The notes: generated from the letters alone by a model not told the origin. Positions 1 through 7,705 are shown, counted from the stretch's first letter. The stretch: DNA of 26,113 nt from Jimgerdemannia flammicorona (GCA_003990745.1 RBNI01000881.1:1-26113), one strand, 5' to 3'. Numbers and translations: made by a program.

Positions 1-1279
1 GGTAGGGGTACAGAATCTTGTGCATCCCTGGAATTGTATCAAAAAAAGAGTATGTCGGCAAAGAGTGTGATTTATCTGGGGAGGGGTCAAAAAAAAAAGA
101 GAGACGAGTGCGGGGGATTTCAGAACTCTGGAACCCACCCTTTGCCAGTATTGCAGTATACCCAATTCCCATCCAAACCCCCCCTCTTTGCTTTTTTCGC
201 CCCCTCTTTCCTACCACCCGGTATTTGACACAATCCTTGCAAATCTCGTTGATGTGGTGGCGAAGCTCGTCGCCATAGAGGTTCCTTACCACCATCATAA
301 CCACCTCTCCGTGTTCGTTAATAAAGATATGGTTCTCTTCGTCGTTAGTTACTCCTGCTGGCCAATGGACCCCTTGGTCGAGTACGATTGGCTCTGATTC
401 GAATGTAGACCCCCAAGCCTTGATAACAATGCTGGTACTGCTCATGCTGAACATCTTGCCCTTGAATTTCTCTATTTGATCAGACGCCAGACGTGGTTGA
501 ACTCGGGTAACTTTGAACTCTCCTTTCCAATGGAACTGAGCCCTGATCTGAGGGACCGAGATAAGTATGCAGGTGGGTTGCGTGTGGGCAGGTTGCGTGC
601 GGGCGGGTTGCATGCGGGTGTGGGTGTTTTTTTAGGGGGAGACCACGTAAAAATGAAATTAAATAAAACATGGAGATGGGTATTTCAGAAAAAGAGCGTG
701 AGTGAGTGAGTGAGTGAGTGAGTGAGTGAGTGAGCTGCATGCCGACGAGTTGCGTGCCGACGAGTTACATGCCGACGAGTTGCACGAGTTGCACAAGATT
801 GCTCACGAAGGCTTGCTTCTGTTTCTTTTGAGACCTCCGCCACGCGATGCATTGACTCAACAGCTCAGCCACCAAAGGCATGCCCCGCAACGTCTGCCAG
901 CCTTTCTTCATCTTGACCAGATGTTGCGAATAAAGTCGGCAGATCTCACCGTAGAGCTGTGGACCCTAAGAAAAGCACGAGGTTAGGTCGTGCTGGGGAA
1001 GTTTAAATAAACACAAGTAAACAAGTAGCGGCCAAGTGAGCAACCTACATCTACCATCGGCTGCTCAAAAAAGACTGCCGCGTATATAGCTGTGAGGTCT
1101 GTGAATTCTGAGGTCCGAAGGGCCGCCGTGAGTTGTTGCCGGAATTCTCCCTCATCCCCGCCATCGCCATCGCCATCGCCACCACCACCGCTGTCGCCCC
1201 TTTGGCTCTCGATGAGCAGCTTGTGTGCTGTCCATATGAGAAAGAATCTAACATTATCAGCAGAGAGTGCGTTTCCACC
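1..1279 (-). CDS. Unrecognised intron-containing gene, partial, running off the left edge
   Basis: I do not recognise the product. Three blocks of protein-like sequence on the minus strand join in frame. Exon 1 (1279 to 1049) reads NALSADNVRFFLIWTAHKLL, then an acidic Gly/Asp run from a GGCGAT repeat, then LTAIYAAVFFEQPMVD. Exon 2 (965 to 807, exactly 53 codons) begins GPQLYGEICRLYSQHLVKMK and ends KKQKQAF. Exon 3 begins at 547 with IRAQFHWKGEFKVTRV, includes GEVVMMVVRNLYGDELRHHI, and stays open to base 1, so the gene is cut by the window edge. Both junctions are phase 0 with GT..AG ends. The 5' end is unresolved: a TGA (1280-1282) closes the exon 1 frame, and the ATG just upstream gives only eight codons before it. 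A further exon, or a broken start, is therefore likely. A third intron (donor near 214, acceptor CCCCAG at 76-81) is possible after a long pyrimidine tract. It could be a functional gene or a recently broken one. Confidence 0.6.
571..625. repeat. GC-rich 15-bp minisatellite (GGGTTGCGTGCGGGC-like)
   Basis: Three to four imperfect tandem copies of a 15-bp unit with a GGTTGC(G/A)TGCGGGC core, on the plus strand. It lies inside putative intron 2 close to the acceptor, so copy number could change without affecting the coding frame. Confidence 0.75.
698..734. repeat. (GTGA)n tetranucleotide microsatellite
   Basis: About nine uninterrupted GTGA units, or (TCAC)n on the gene's sense strand. It is perfect apart from its ends, which suggests recent slippage expansion. 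It lies within putative intron 2. Confidence 0.95.
741..795. repeat. 15-bp minisatellite GCCGACGAGTTGCAT
   Basis: Three near-perfect units of GCCGACGAGTT(G/A)C(A/G)T followed by partial CGAGTTGCA copies. It sits next to the GTGA tract inside putative intron 2. An ORF reading ADELHADELHEL across it on the plus strand is a product of the repeat. Confidence 0.85.
966..1048 (-). other. Spliceosomal intron 1 of the left-edge gene
   Basis: This 83-nt intron has donor GTAGGT and acceptor TTCTTAG. A consensus fungal branch site, CTAAC, lies about 17 nt before the acceptor, followed by a pyrimidine-rich tract. Removing it joins FEQPMVD to GPQLYGEIC in phase 0. A second possible donor (GTAGAT, two codons upstream) also keeps phase 0. 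Confidence 0.65.
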
Positions 1280-1282
1280 TCA

Positions 1283-1533
1283 AATACTCCCTCTTTTGAC
1301 AATCATTGCAGGGTGAAAAATGAGTAGACTGGACCAACGTACGAATTAAGCGCTGCTGTTTTGTTTGCTCGTGATGCAGCAGGAAAGAACAAAGAAAAAG
1401 AACAAAGAAAAAGAACAAAGAAAAGAACAAAAGAAGAGAGAGAGCAAAAGGAAAGGGTGATGTCACCAAAGTGCAGCAGGAAAAAAAAACAAGAGCGAAA
1501 TGAACAAAAGAAAGGGAGATGACACCAAAGATT
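1283..1533 (-). promoter_or_regulatory. CT-rich upstream region of the left-edge gene
   Basis: There is no convincing coding sequence here. On the minus strand the stretch 1387-1440 is almost pure pyrimidine, with 13-bp repeats of the type GAACAAAGAAAAA on the plus strand. CT-rich stretches are common just upstream of fungal transcription starts. The position upstream of exon 1 fits a promoter, but a missing first exon could also lie here. No TATA box was identified. Confidence 0.35.
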
Positions 1534-1675
1534 TCAATCCAGATGGACCAATCCGGATCAATCCGGATGGATCAATCCAGATGGATCAATCCAGTTGGAT
1601 CAATCCGGATCAATCCGGATCAATCCAGATCAGATCACGAGACCAATCCGAGTTGATTCGAATCCATCACATGAC
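1534..1675. repeat. Degenerate satellite built on GGATCAATCC
   Basis: At least nine variants of (G)GATCAATCC(G/A)G follow one another with spacings of about 10 to 15 bp, then decay into GACCAATCCGAGTTGATTCG. The unit is close to an inverted repeat of itself (GGATCAATCC versus GGATTGATCC). The array directly adjoins the broken end of the DIRS-like element. It lacks the uniform repeats and unique spacers of a CRISPR array. Confidence 0.8.
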
Positions 1676-1689
1676 GAATCTGATTTGAA

Positions 1690-3072
1690 TCTCATCCGGA
1701 TCAACTCCATCCATTTGGAGCACTAAACACAGGGTTGGCTATCGCATCATAAGATGATATGCTGATGATGAAAGGAGGAACCCCACAATATAAGTGAAAC
1801 CCAGATAGCGAATATTTCCTTCCAGAAAATGTCATATCCCTTCTGGTTGCTGAATGAAGAGGCCCACCGAATGCTCTACCAGCATTGGCCCAGAAGGCCG
1901 CTAGCACCAATTGTTCTGGATGCATCTGTGAATAGACCACAATTCTGCCAATTAGAGTGGAAAAGCAGGCAACGACCTGTCCATGAGTATAAGATGTTCT
2001 GCCACCATTGAAGATCAGTGGCCAGGCGAGAAGATAGATGACACTACCCAGCATAGGGTGGTTTCCATGTGGAGATGAAATGAATGATGGAATCACAGAA
2101 TACTTTCCCATCTGGAAGGACTTGGACAATATGCATGAGATGACCCAGTAGTGAATGAGCATCGTGGTAAGACCGAGGATGTGGCCGATGAGCCTGATGA
2201 GATATTACGAGCCAGTCTGCGAGCAGAGAGAGGATGCATATACGTTTTTCGAGTGGGAGGCTGATTGTCATGTTGGGGGCATCGAGGAGAAAGCCCACAT
2301 ACTTGATAGTTGGTGTGGGAGATATATCCTTGACTGCTTTGAGGGGAAGACCAAAGCAAGCAGCGACCGAGTGAAACCGCAAGTATGTAGACTGAGCGGT
2401 AGAGGGTGATGCGACATAGATAAAGTCATCCACGAAGTGGCCCAAATTGGAAAGGTTATACTGCTGAATGCAAATCCACGTGAACAAATCCATCAGAGAT
2501 GTGAATATGAATGGTGCCGAGCAAAGGCTGAATGGAAGGAATATGTCAAGGAAGAAAAGGCTGAGCCAGCAGATGCCTTGCATAGCCCAGTCAGACCGGT
2601 GGACGGGGATCATGCGAAAGGCTTCAGCAACATCTGCCTTCCAAAATAGAGCTATGGTGCCAAGTGCGAGGAGTAGCTGGAGAATAGACTGGATCGACTG
2701 GTACTGAATTGAAAACTCCTCTGGGTTGATACCATCATTTACAGAGGCTCCCTCTGGGAAGGACAGGTGTTGAATAGTGTGAAGTTTGGTAGAGTTCTTT
2801 TTTGGGACAACTCCTAGGGGAGCATTGCGAAAGGGACAAAACTCAGTTGGTAATGCAGAGGGAGATGAAAAGGGTCCTAAGTAGCGACTGGCTTGAAGTT
2901 CGGCAAGAATGTTGGTAGAAAGGATGTCGCGATGTTGGTAAGCTGATGCCAGATTGTCAGATAAGTAGTTGATACAAAGCTCAGAATGGGAGTGATTGCT
3001 GTGAAGGTAACCCTGACATAGGCCTGTTAAGTGGTACTGAATGAGAAGTTGGTCTGGATGGGTGTGAAGTGC
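1690..3072 (-). pseudogene. DIRS-like reverse transcriptase-RNase H, 3'-truncated
   Basis: The frame runs from a TGA at 3073-3075 to about 1690. RT landmarks are PLGVVPKKNSTKL, WKADVAEAFRMIPVHRSDWA and the catalytic box HFVDD (2419-2439), then IKYVGFLLDAPNMTISLPLE and HDAHSLLGHLMHIVQVLPDG. After a TAG (2044-2046) the same frame continues into RNase H: LQWWQNILYSW, LFTDAS (1919-1936), DIFWKEIFAIWVSLILWG (about 1800) and CDSQ. At least four in-frame stops occur (one TGA, three TAG), and at least the one in GQCW-stop-SIRW probably replaces a tryptophan. The same frame is also open upstream of 3073, overlapping ORF1 in a different phase. This suggests the intact element used overlapping ORFs. No recombinase follows. 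Confidence 0.8.
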
Positions 3073-3136
3073 TCATTGCCACTCCCCAAGGCGGTATGGA
3101 CACGCTGGGGGCTCAGACGGGGGTGGGGTCATGAGA

Positions 3137-4408
3137 TTAGCCGTGGCGAATAGAGCACTCTGTGCCTGGGTGAGAGCCGTAGCAGAACAAGCAGACATGG
3201 GGGTGGCCACAATTGCTGCGGCAGCTGGAGCCATTGTAGTTGTGACAGATAGAACTGGCTGCACCATCTGAAGAGAGAGTATCATCTGGTTTGATGGGGA
3301 ATGTAGGTCGCATGAGAGGAGTTTGGGTGCAAGAGGTCAACGTGTGCCCCTGCACCCCGCACCGAAAGCATAAAAGGGGGCGTGATGAGGTTGTTCTGGG
3401 ACTTCCTGTTGAGGAGGCTGTTGCCTGTATGGGCCGACGTATTGGTTGGTAGGCAAGCGGTGCTGATGCTGGCTGGCCGACGATGGTTTCAAACATGCGC
3501 CGGACAGCATCTGGGTTGCCAATATCCAGCTCTGGAAAGGATGCTTTAAGTGTGTAAACTTGCCGGTCAAACTGCTGAAGGACAGTCCAGTCGTAATGGT
3601 CATTGATGGCCTTGATAATAAAGATGATATGTGCGAGTAGCTGTGCAGCATGTGCAGTGTGGGGGGCAGTCCAAGTAGTGCCCAGAGACAGCAATGCACC
3701 CCGAATGTTGAAGATGGCTTCAAGCCAGAGTGGTAGGTTGAGATCGCAGTCTGGTGGATGTGAATCAGGTTTTCGCCAATTGCTCGGATGCGATAGCAAG
3801 GCGTTGCCTGTCCATTCGGCCAGTATTTAGTATTCCTCTACCTCAAGTGAGGTCAGCAGCTCCGATGGAACCCAATCGTGATATAGAATGGCATCAGAGA
3901 TGAATGGGGGGTTAGACGACTCACTATTTAAAGGGTTTGAAAACCATGCTGGTAAGGGTGCCGATGGGGTTGGCTGTGGTAAAAGCAAGGGAACTGCCGG
4001 AGAGGTGAAGGTGGCTGGAAGAGGGAGTGCTGGCAGTAAGCTGGGTGGTAGGACTGGAGGGGGGTTGGTGTTGGCTAAAGGTCCATGGAGACATACCGTG
4101 AGTGCTGGAAGTAGCCATTCAATCAATGTGTCGACTTCATGACCATCAGAGAGCAGTGCTGGAGTTAGCGCCATAGGTTCAGTGACTGGGAAATTGGGGC
4201 CAGGTCAATGAGCATCAAGATGTGTAACCAGGGTGGCCTTTTGACCATCTATGGAGAGGTCATGTTCGCAGTAGAGTGTGATGAGCTGGTCCTTGCGCAA
4301 CGTACGTAGGCTAGTTAAGTTGGAAATTGATAGAGGTGCGTGTGGGGCACCAGGTGCTGGAACTGGGGGACCAGATGGTAGGCCTTGAGACCGACAGATA
4401 GGTGGCAT
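3137..4408 (-). pseudogene. DIRS-like ORF1 (structural protein) with SAP-like N-terminus and Cys/His clusters
   Basis: One reading frame from an ATG at 4408 to a stop at 3137 (424 codons) is interrupted twice, by TGA at 4205-4207 and TAA at 3827-3829, with no frame change. The N-terminal segment LRKDQLITLYCEHDLSIDGQ followed by KATLVTHL resembles a SAP DNA-binding helix-turn-helix. A proline-rich linker follows. Next comes a helical region (WLEAIFNIRGALL, AINDHYDWTVLQQFDRQVYT) typical of retroelement structural proteins. Near the C-terminus are CFRCGVQGHTLTSC, a zinc-knuckle-like Cys/His box, and a second cluster containing CHNYNGSSCRSNCGH and CLFCYGSHPGTEC. Known DIRS/Ngaro ORF1 proteins often have such clusters. 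The SAP assignment is by motif only. Confidence 0.65.
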
Positions 4409-4538
4409 AATGTATCTGAGAGATAGTGCATGAAATCAATTGATACGAATTACTAACGACGATTGCTAGAGTATGTTGAGGGAAATGTGTGGCCACTGCC
4501 TAACTCTTGGGCATGTGGTTGGAGCTCGGGCTAGCTAA

Positions 4539-4665
4539 GGTAGGGTGCAGAAAGTGATTGAAACTGACTAAGCTAAGATGGTAAATTGTATGATTACATT
4601 GCATGAATGTTTAAGTGCATGGTAGGGTGTAGGAAGCGATTGAAACTGACTAATCTAAGATGGTA
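4539..4665. repeat. Two 45-bp direct repeats spaced 82 bp apart
   Basis: The blocks 4539-4583 and 4621-4665 both begin GGTAGGGTG and contain TTGAAACTGACTAA and TCTAAGATGGTA-like ends. They match at 41 of 45 positions by eye, and weaker similarity continues after each. They lie just outside the start of the DIRS-like ORF1, where such elements carry terminal or split direct repeats. They may therefore be part of its terminal structure. Confidence 0.7.
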
Positions 4666-4744
4666 GTTGTATTGCGTGATAAATGTTAGATGTACAAGTG
4701 TTAAGCACAATGGCCACTTTGCTGCATTTTGAACTACGTTCACA

Positions 4745-5340
4745 ACTATATATATTTTTCTATTTTAATTTAATATTTTAATAAAAATCTAATATAGTTT
4801 AAATATAATTTTTAGCTTTATTAATAATTTTACTATATATTTTTTATATTATAATTAATATTTATATATACTATAACTACTTAGTAATTAAATGGTTTTA
4901 CTTATCTTTTTATTTAATATAATTTTATATAATTCTATAAGATATTTTTTTCTATATTTAAATATAATGGTTAAATTTATTTTTGTTCTGTCTAATATTC
5001 TTTATATTTATATAAAGATATACTTTATGTATATCTGTGAAATAAATTTATTCAATTAATTTCAACCTATAGTAGTATAATTTTATTTATATATGTTGAA
5101 TATTAGAAATATAAGTAAATATATTTATTAGTAATATGTACTTGTAATCTTATATCTATCTATGGTAGAGCAGTTGGATTTATTCAAAGTCTTTGGTATT
5201 GTCTTTGAATTTTGTATCTGTCTTTGTAAATCACATCATCTGTGAAGGCCTGCACTCTTTGATTGCACAAGCTAAATAAATACATTTATTTGAATTAGAT
5301 CAAACTATACAAGGGATCATTAAAAATCAGATGCAAAAAA
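4745..5340. other. AT-rich geneless stretch
   Basis: No supported gene. The sequence is made almost entirely of A and T up to about 5160, and I see no CpG between about 4741 and 5374. It may be a decayed retroelement remnant like the one at 7706-10885, but I recognise no protein motif. The right part (5160-5440) is less extreme and probably contains the 3' untranslated region of the neighbouring minus-strand gene. Confidence 0.5.
5285..5290 (-). promoter_or_regulatory. Candidate polyadenylation signal AATAAA
   Basis: AATAAA on the minus strand, about 160 nt beyond the stop codon of the BTB-BACK-TLDc gene, a plausible 3' UTR distance. The region is AT-rich, so a chance match is possible. Confidence 0.4.
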
Positions 5341-5448
5341 ATCAGAAGAAGATTTCATATACAACATCAGTCACACGTAATCTCTTTCTTGAGATAGTGC
5401 TCCACAAAATACACTGTTCTCAAACACTTCATTGTATATCTCTGATCA

Positions 5449-7104
5449 TCACACCTTCGAAAAAGAAAATACCTCGTAATCGGCGACTATAAAATTTTTC
5501 GCTCCAGCAAGTGCCGTGTTCGATGCACCAGTACTGTTGTAACTACCTCCTTCTAAGTTGCTGTAGGATGATGGGGAACTGTGCGGATTGTTGCTAATGT
5601 ACAGATCATATCCACCTCCGAACGTAGGCCCGTCGTTTGCGCTGTTGTGGCTCCCGCTTGCATGATTAGTGACTGTGAATTTCACTGCTTGTTGACGATG
5701 AAGTCCATCTTTCAAAGCGAACAGAAAATTTGTAATGGACTGAACATAGATTCCGATGCCTGATTGCCAAGGGTTGAAGTTGACACCACCAAACAGATGT
5801 CCGTTAAAACCTTTTACCAACACGAGTGTAGGCCCTTGATTGTCGCACTTTTGATGGAAGGTGGAGGCTTGGAAGCCATGAAAGGAAGCCTGGTATAGTT
5901 TGTTGAACCGCAAATTTGCCGGCGAATTGCATCCAGCTATCCCATTGGCCTCTACAATCCACTTTTTCAAAAGCATCGATGACTCGCGATTGACAATGTC
6001 AGAAGAAAAAGCGCTCTTATCCTCGGTCACGCTCTTTATCCTCGGGGTCTCAATTGATTTGTTGTTCGGCTGGGAGAAGAACCGCTGAACCTCGATAGCT
6101 CGACGCATCGGTAAGAAGAATGTGAGAGTTTCGACAGAGTGATCATATTGCTCGGGCTCGAAGAGGGTGAAACGGATCGCTGGAGTCAGTGGTCTAATTG
6201 CGGCATTCAGCGCCATGAGCTGCTGAGTCGAAATGAGCGGCTGATCAATCCCCTCTGCGTCCGCATCGGAAGCCACGTTGCTTGGTGTCGTCTCCGAGTG
6301 TGTATCGTCGTCGATTTCGCCGGAAATGTTCATTTTCACTTGTGATTCAACCATGGGCCTCAAGACCTTGGTGTGGTGACACGCCCAGTTCAAAGCCAAA
6401 TTCCAGACTTCAAGTTCGGCCAAGAGGAGCGAATCGGAGGTGAGGATCTGCTTGAAAATTTTAGGAGGGATTTCGTCGAAGAATGTGGCGAGCATGACGG
6501 TAGACTCCAGGATGGTCTCCATATGAGCGACAGTGAAGTCAAGAAGTTCTTGGAAAAAATCGGAGAGAGAGTGTTGATGTGCGAGGATTAATCCAGGGAT
6601 GAGAAATTTACTAAGTGCGATGTTGAAGGGCATTCTGCTCTCGTCGTTGACATCGCCTTCTTTTGGGGCGACCTGTTTTAGCACCTCCATCACGTTGGCT
6701 TGACATTCAACACTCAGTTCGGTTAGTTCCATCTCTTCGGCAGCAGCAATCAAATCGAGAAGAATTGTCTGGTCGTTGACCTCGACGCTACCGGTGTAGA
6801 TGTAGCGCAGGAGTGCATGGAACGCGACGTCAGAGGTGTTGGGCTTGCGTATTGTGCCGCTGGTTTTCTCCTTCCAGTCGTTGCTGAACAATGTATCGAA
6901 GTATTTGGAGCGACAGCGGAGAATCGGCGAATGGCCGTACATCGCAACTGGTTCAGGATTATTGCGTATCTTGGAGTCATTTGTGTCACCTCCACCAACC
7001 AAAAAACGAACATCGCTGCCGTTGGGGTTGTTGACGAGTAGGGCCATGTCTTGAGAAAGTTTGATGGCACCAGAGGCAAAGGTACGAGGTTGAGTCTTTG
7101 GCAT
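5449..7104 (-). CDS. BTB/POZ-BACK-TLDc domain protein
   Basis: An intact, intronless ORF of 551 residues starting at ATG 7104 and ending with TGA at 5449. Residues about 28-145 form a BTB/POZ domain (SDVRFLVGGGD, YGHSPILRCRSKYFDTLF, LLRYIYTGSVEV, AAEEMELTEL). BTB domains dimerise and commonly recruit targets to Cullin-3 ubiquitin ligases. Residues about 170-250 are BACK-like (SDFFQELLDFTVAHMETIL, LLLAELEVWNLALNWA). An acidic linker follows (about 260-290). Residues about 365-551 are a TLDc domain, a fold linked to oxidative-stress resistance and V-ATPase interaction: LYQASFHGFQASTFHQKCD, GPTLVLVKGFNGHLFGG, GPTFGGGYDLYIS, and the closing FIVADYEVFSF. All blocks expected of this architecture are present, and there is no signal peptide or membrane segment. 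The ubiquitin-adaptor or stress role is inferred from domains only. CpG and codon use are normal, unlike the flanking repeats, so the gene is probably under selection. Confidence 0.93.
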   Translation of the reverse strand: MPKTQPRTFASGAIKLSQDMALLVNNPNGSDVRFLVGGGDTNDSKIRNNPEPVAMYGHSPILRCRSKYFDTLFSNDWKEKTSGTIRKPNTSDVAFHALLRYIYTGSVEVNDQTILLDLIAAAEEMELTELSVECQANVMEVLKQVAPKEGDVNDESRMPFNIALSKFLIPGLILAHQHSLSDFFQELLDFTVAHMETILESTVMLATFFDEIPPKIFKQILTSDSLLLAELEVWNLALNWACHHTKVLRPMVESQVKMNISGEIDDDTHSETTPSNVASDADAEGIDQPLISTQQLMALNAAIRPLTPAIRFTLFEPEQYDHSVETLTFFLPMRRAIEVQRFFSQPNNKSIETPRIKSVTEDKSAFSSDIVNRESSMLLKKWIVEANGIAGCNSPANLRFNKLYQASFHGFQASTFHQKCDNQGPTLVLVKGFNGHLFGGVNFNPWQSGIGIYVQSITNFLFALKDGLHRQQAVKFTVTNHASGSHNSANDGPTFGGGYDLYISNNPHSSPSSYSNLEGGSYNSTGASNTALAGAKNFIVADYEVFSFSKV

Positions 7105-7183
7105 ATCGACAGTAAGAACGTTGCGTGTGAAGGAGTGGGTTTATGAATATAGTAAAATAATTTGTTCACTCTCGAATTGGGCT

Positions 7184-7193
7184 TATTTAAATA
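7184..7193 (-). promoter_or_regulatory. TATA-like box TATTTAAATA
   Basis: A palindromic TATTTAAATA lies about 80 bp upstream of the start codon of the BTB-BACK-TLDc gene, a reasonable distance for a TATA box with a short leader. There is no other support. Confidence 0.4.
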
Positions 7194-7199
7194 CGATTA

Positions 7200-7645
7200 T
7201 ATTTGTGGCTTTCCATTGTCTCAACGTCATATGAGTGCGTTCAAATGAAAATGGACCTTATCTTCCAATGAAATTTGATTTGAGCGCATTCATCTAGTAT
7301 TATGGTAGCAATCTAATTCTAGTATCCCGTTGAAATCGTGACGTGCCAAAAATACTTTATTGACTTGACTATATATATACGTCAATGACGCGATCACGAG
7401 GTCCCATGATCGGAACAGAGTAATTATAATAATTATGGTGAAACGCATGTCGCCTATCGCATAAGATAATATAATTCCGAAATTGGTCGCATGATGGCGA
7501 GTTTGATATGTGGGAAAGTATTATGATACACAAGTGGGACGTGAGAGGCCAGAGATCGCGAATGACATTCATCGATTGACTTCTACCAGGTGTGAAGATG
7601 GTTTGATAGATTCATTGTACATATCTCTATCATTGTTTATTGACT

Positions 7646-7648
<3 letters not shown>
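7200..7648. other. Intergenic region upstream of the BTB gene
   Basis: No supported gene. The sequence is moderately AT-rich, contains CpG, and probably holds upstream regulatory DNA for the BTB gene. A 13-bp direct repeat, TTTATTGACTTGA, occurs at 7356-7368 and 7636-7648. The second copy directly abuts the poly(T) tract. Small ORFs here show no protein features. Confidence 0.5.
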
Positions 7649-7694
<46 letters not shown>

Positions 7695-7705
7695 GAGAGA
7701 GAGAG
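7649..7705. repeat. T30-A16-(GA)n junction tract
   Basis: Thirty T residues (7649-7678) are followed without a break by sixteen A residues (7679-7694), then alternating GA to about 7705. The T/A part can fold into a perfect hairpin. It marks the boundary between CpG-containing DNA and the CpG-free retroelement block. It could be a retroposon tail, two abutting tails, or an assembly artefact in low-complexity sequence. Confidence 0.85.

Larger units (their letters stand above)
548..806 (-). other. Putative intron 2 of the left-edge gene, rich in minisatellites
   Basis: The donor is GTGAGC directly after KKQKQAF. The acceptor is CCCTCAG directly before IRAQFHW, preceded by a pyrimidine-rich stretch, and the junction is phase 0. 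At about 259 nt it is roughly three times longer than intron 1. The extra length is tandem repeats: a tetranucleotide tract and two GC-rich 15-bp families. No clear branch site was found, so the boundaries are less certain than those of intron 1. Confidence 0.5.
1690..4740 (-). mobile_element. Truncated DIRS/Ngaro-like retroelement
   Basis: A minus-strand element carries, in order, a structural ORF1, a reverse transcriptase and an RNase H. The RT and RNase H wording is that of the tyrosine-recombinase retroelements (DIRS/Ngaro group): PLGVVPKKNSTKLHTIQHLS, FPEGASVNDGI, KADVAEAFRMIPV, HFVDDFIYV, TDAS and WKEIFAIWV. The sequence stops a few residues after the RNase H CDSQ box, at the GGATCAATCC satellite. 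The tyrosine recombinase and right-hand terminal repeats are therefore absent. The left boundary (about 4740) is a guess that includes the repeats at 4539-4665. CpG is retained, unlike the LINEs further right. Several in-frame stops show it is inactive. Confidence 0.75.

Noticed and set aside
726..986. Plus-strand ORF reading MSELHADELRADELHADELH
   Set aside because: The pattern is the translation of the 15-bp minisatellite. The opposite strand holds exon 2 with splice sites and better protein character.
1051..1302. Minus-strand ORF with an Ala/Met run (AMAMAMAG)
   Set aside because: Out of frame with the conserved-looking exon 1 peptide. The run is the GGCGAT repeat in another phase.
1534..1675. 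Possible CRISPR-like array of short repeats
   Set aside because: Units are about 10 bp, irregularly spaced and degenerate, with no unique spacers, and the context is eukaryotic.
3888..4142. Plus-strand Gly-rich ORF
   Set aside because: Antisense shadow of the proline-rich linker of the DIRS-like ORF1.
4745..5340. Mitochondrial DNA insertion
   Set aside because: The AT-richness is suggestive, but I could find no mitochondrial gene or tRNA-like motif, so there is no positive support.
6139..6591. Plus-strand ORFs antisense to the BTB gene
   Set aside because: Shadows of a strong, domain-supported gene on the other strand.
6750..7169. 139-residue minus-strand ORF overlapping the start of the BTB gene
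   Set aside because: Different phase from the BTB domain, no recognisable motif, and overlaps the BTB-coding residues.
7649..7694. T30-A16 hairpin as a transcription terminator
   Set aside because: Intrinsic terminators of this kind are bacterial. Here no gene ends at the tract and the setting is a fungal repeat boundary.
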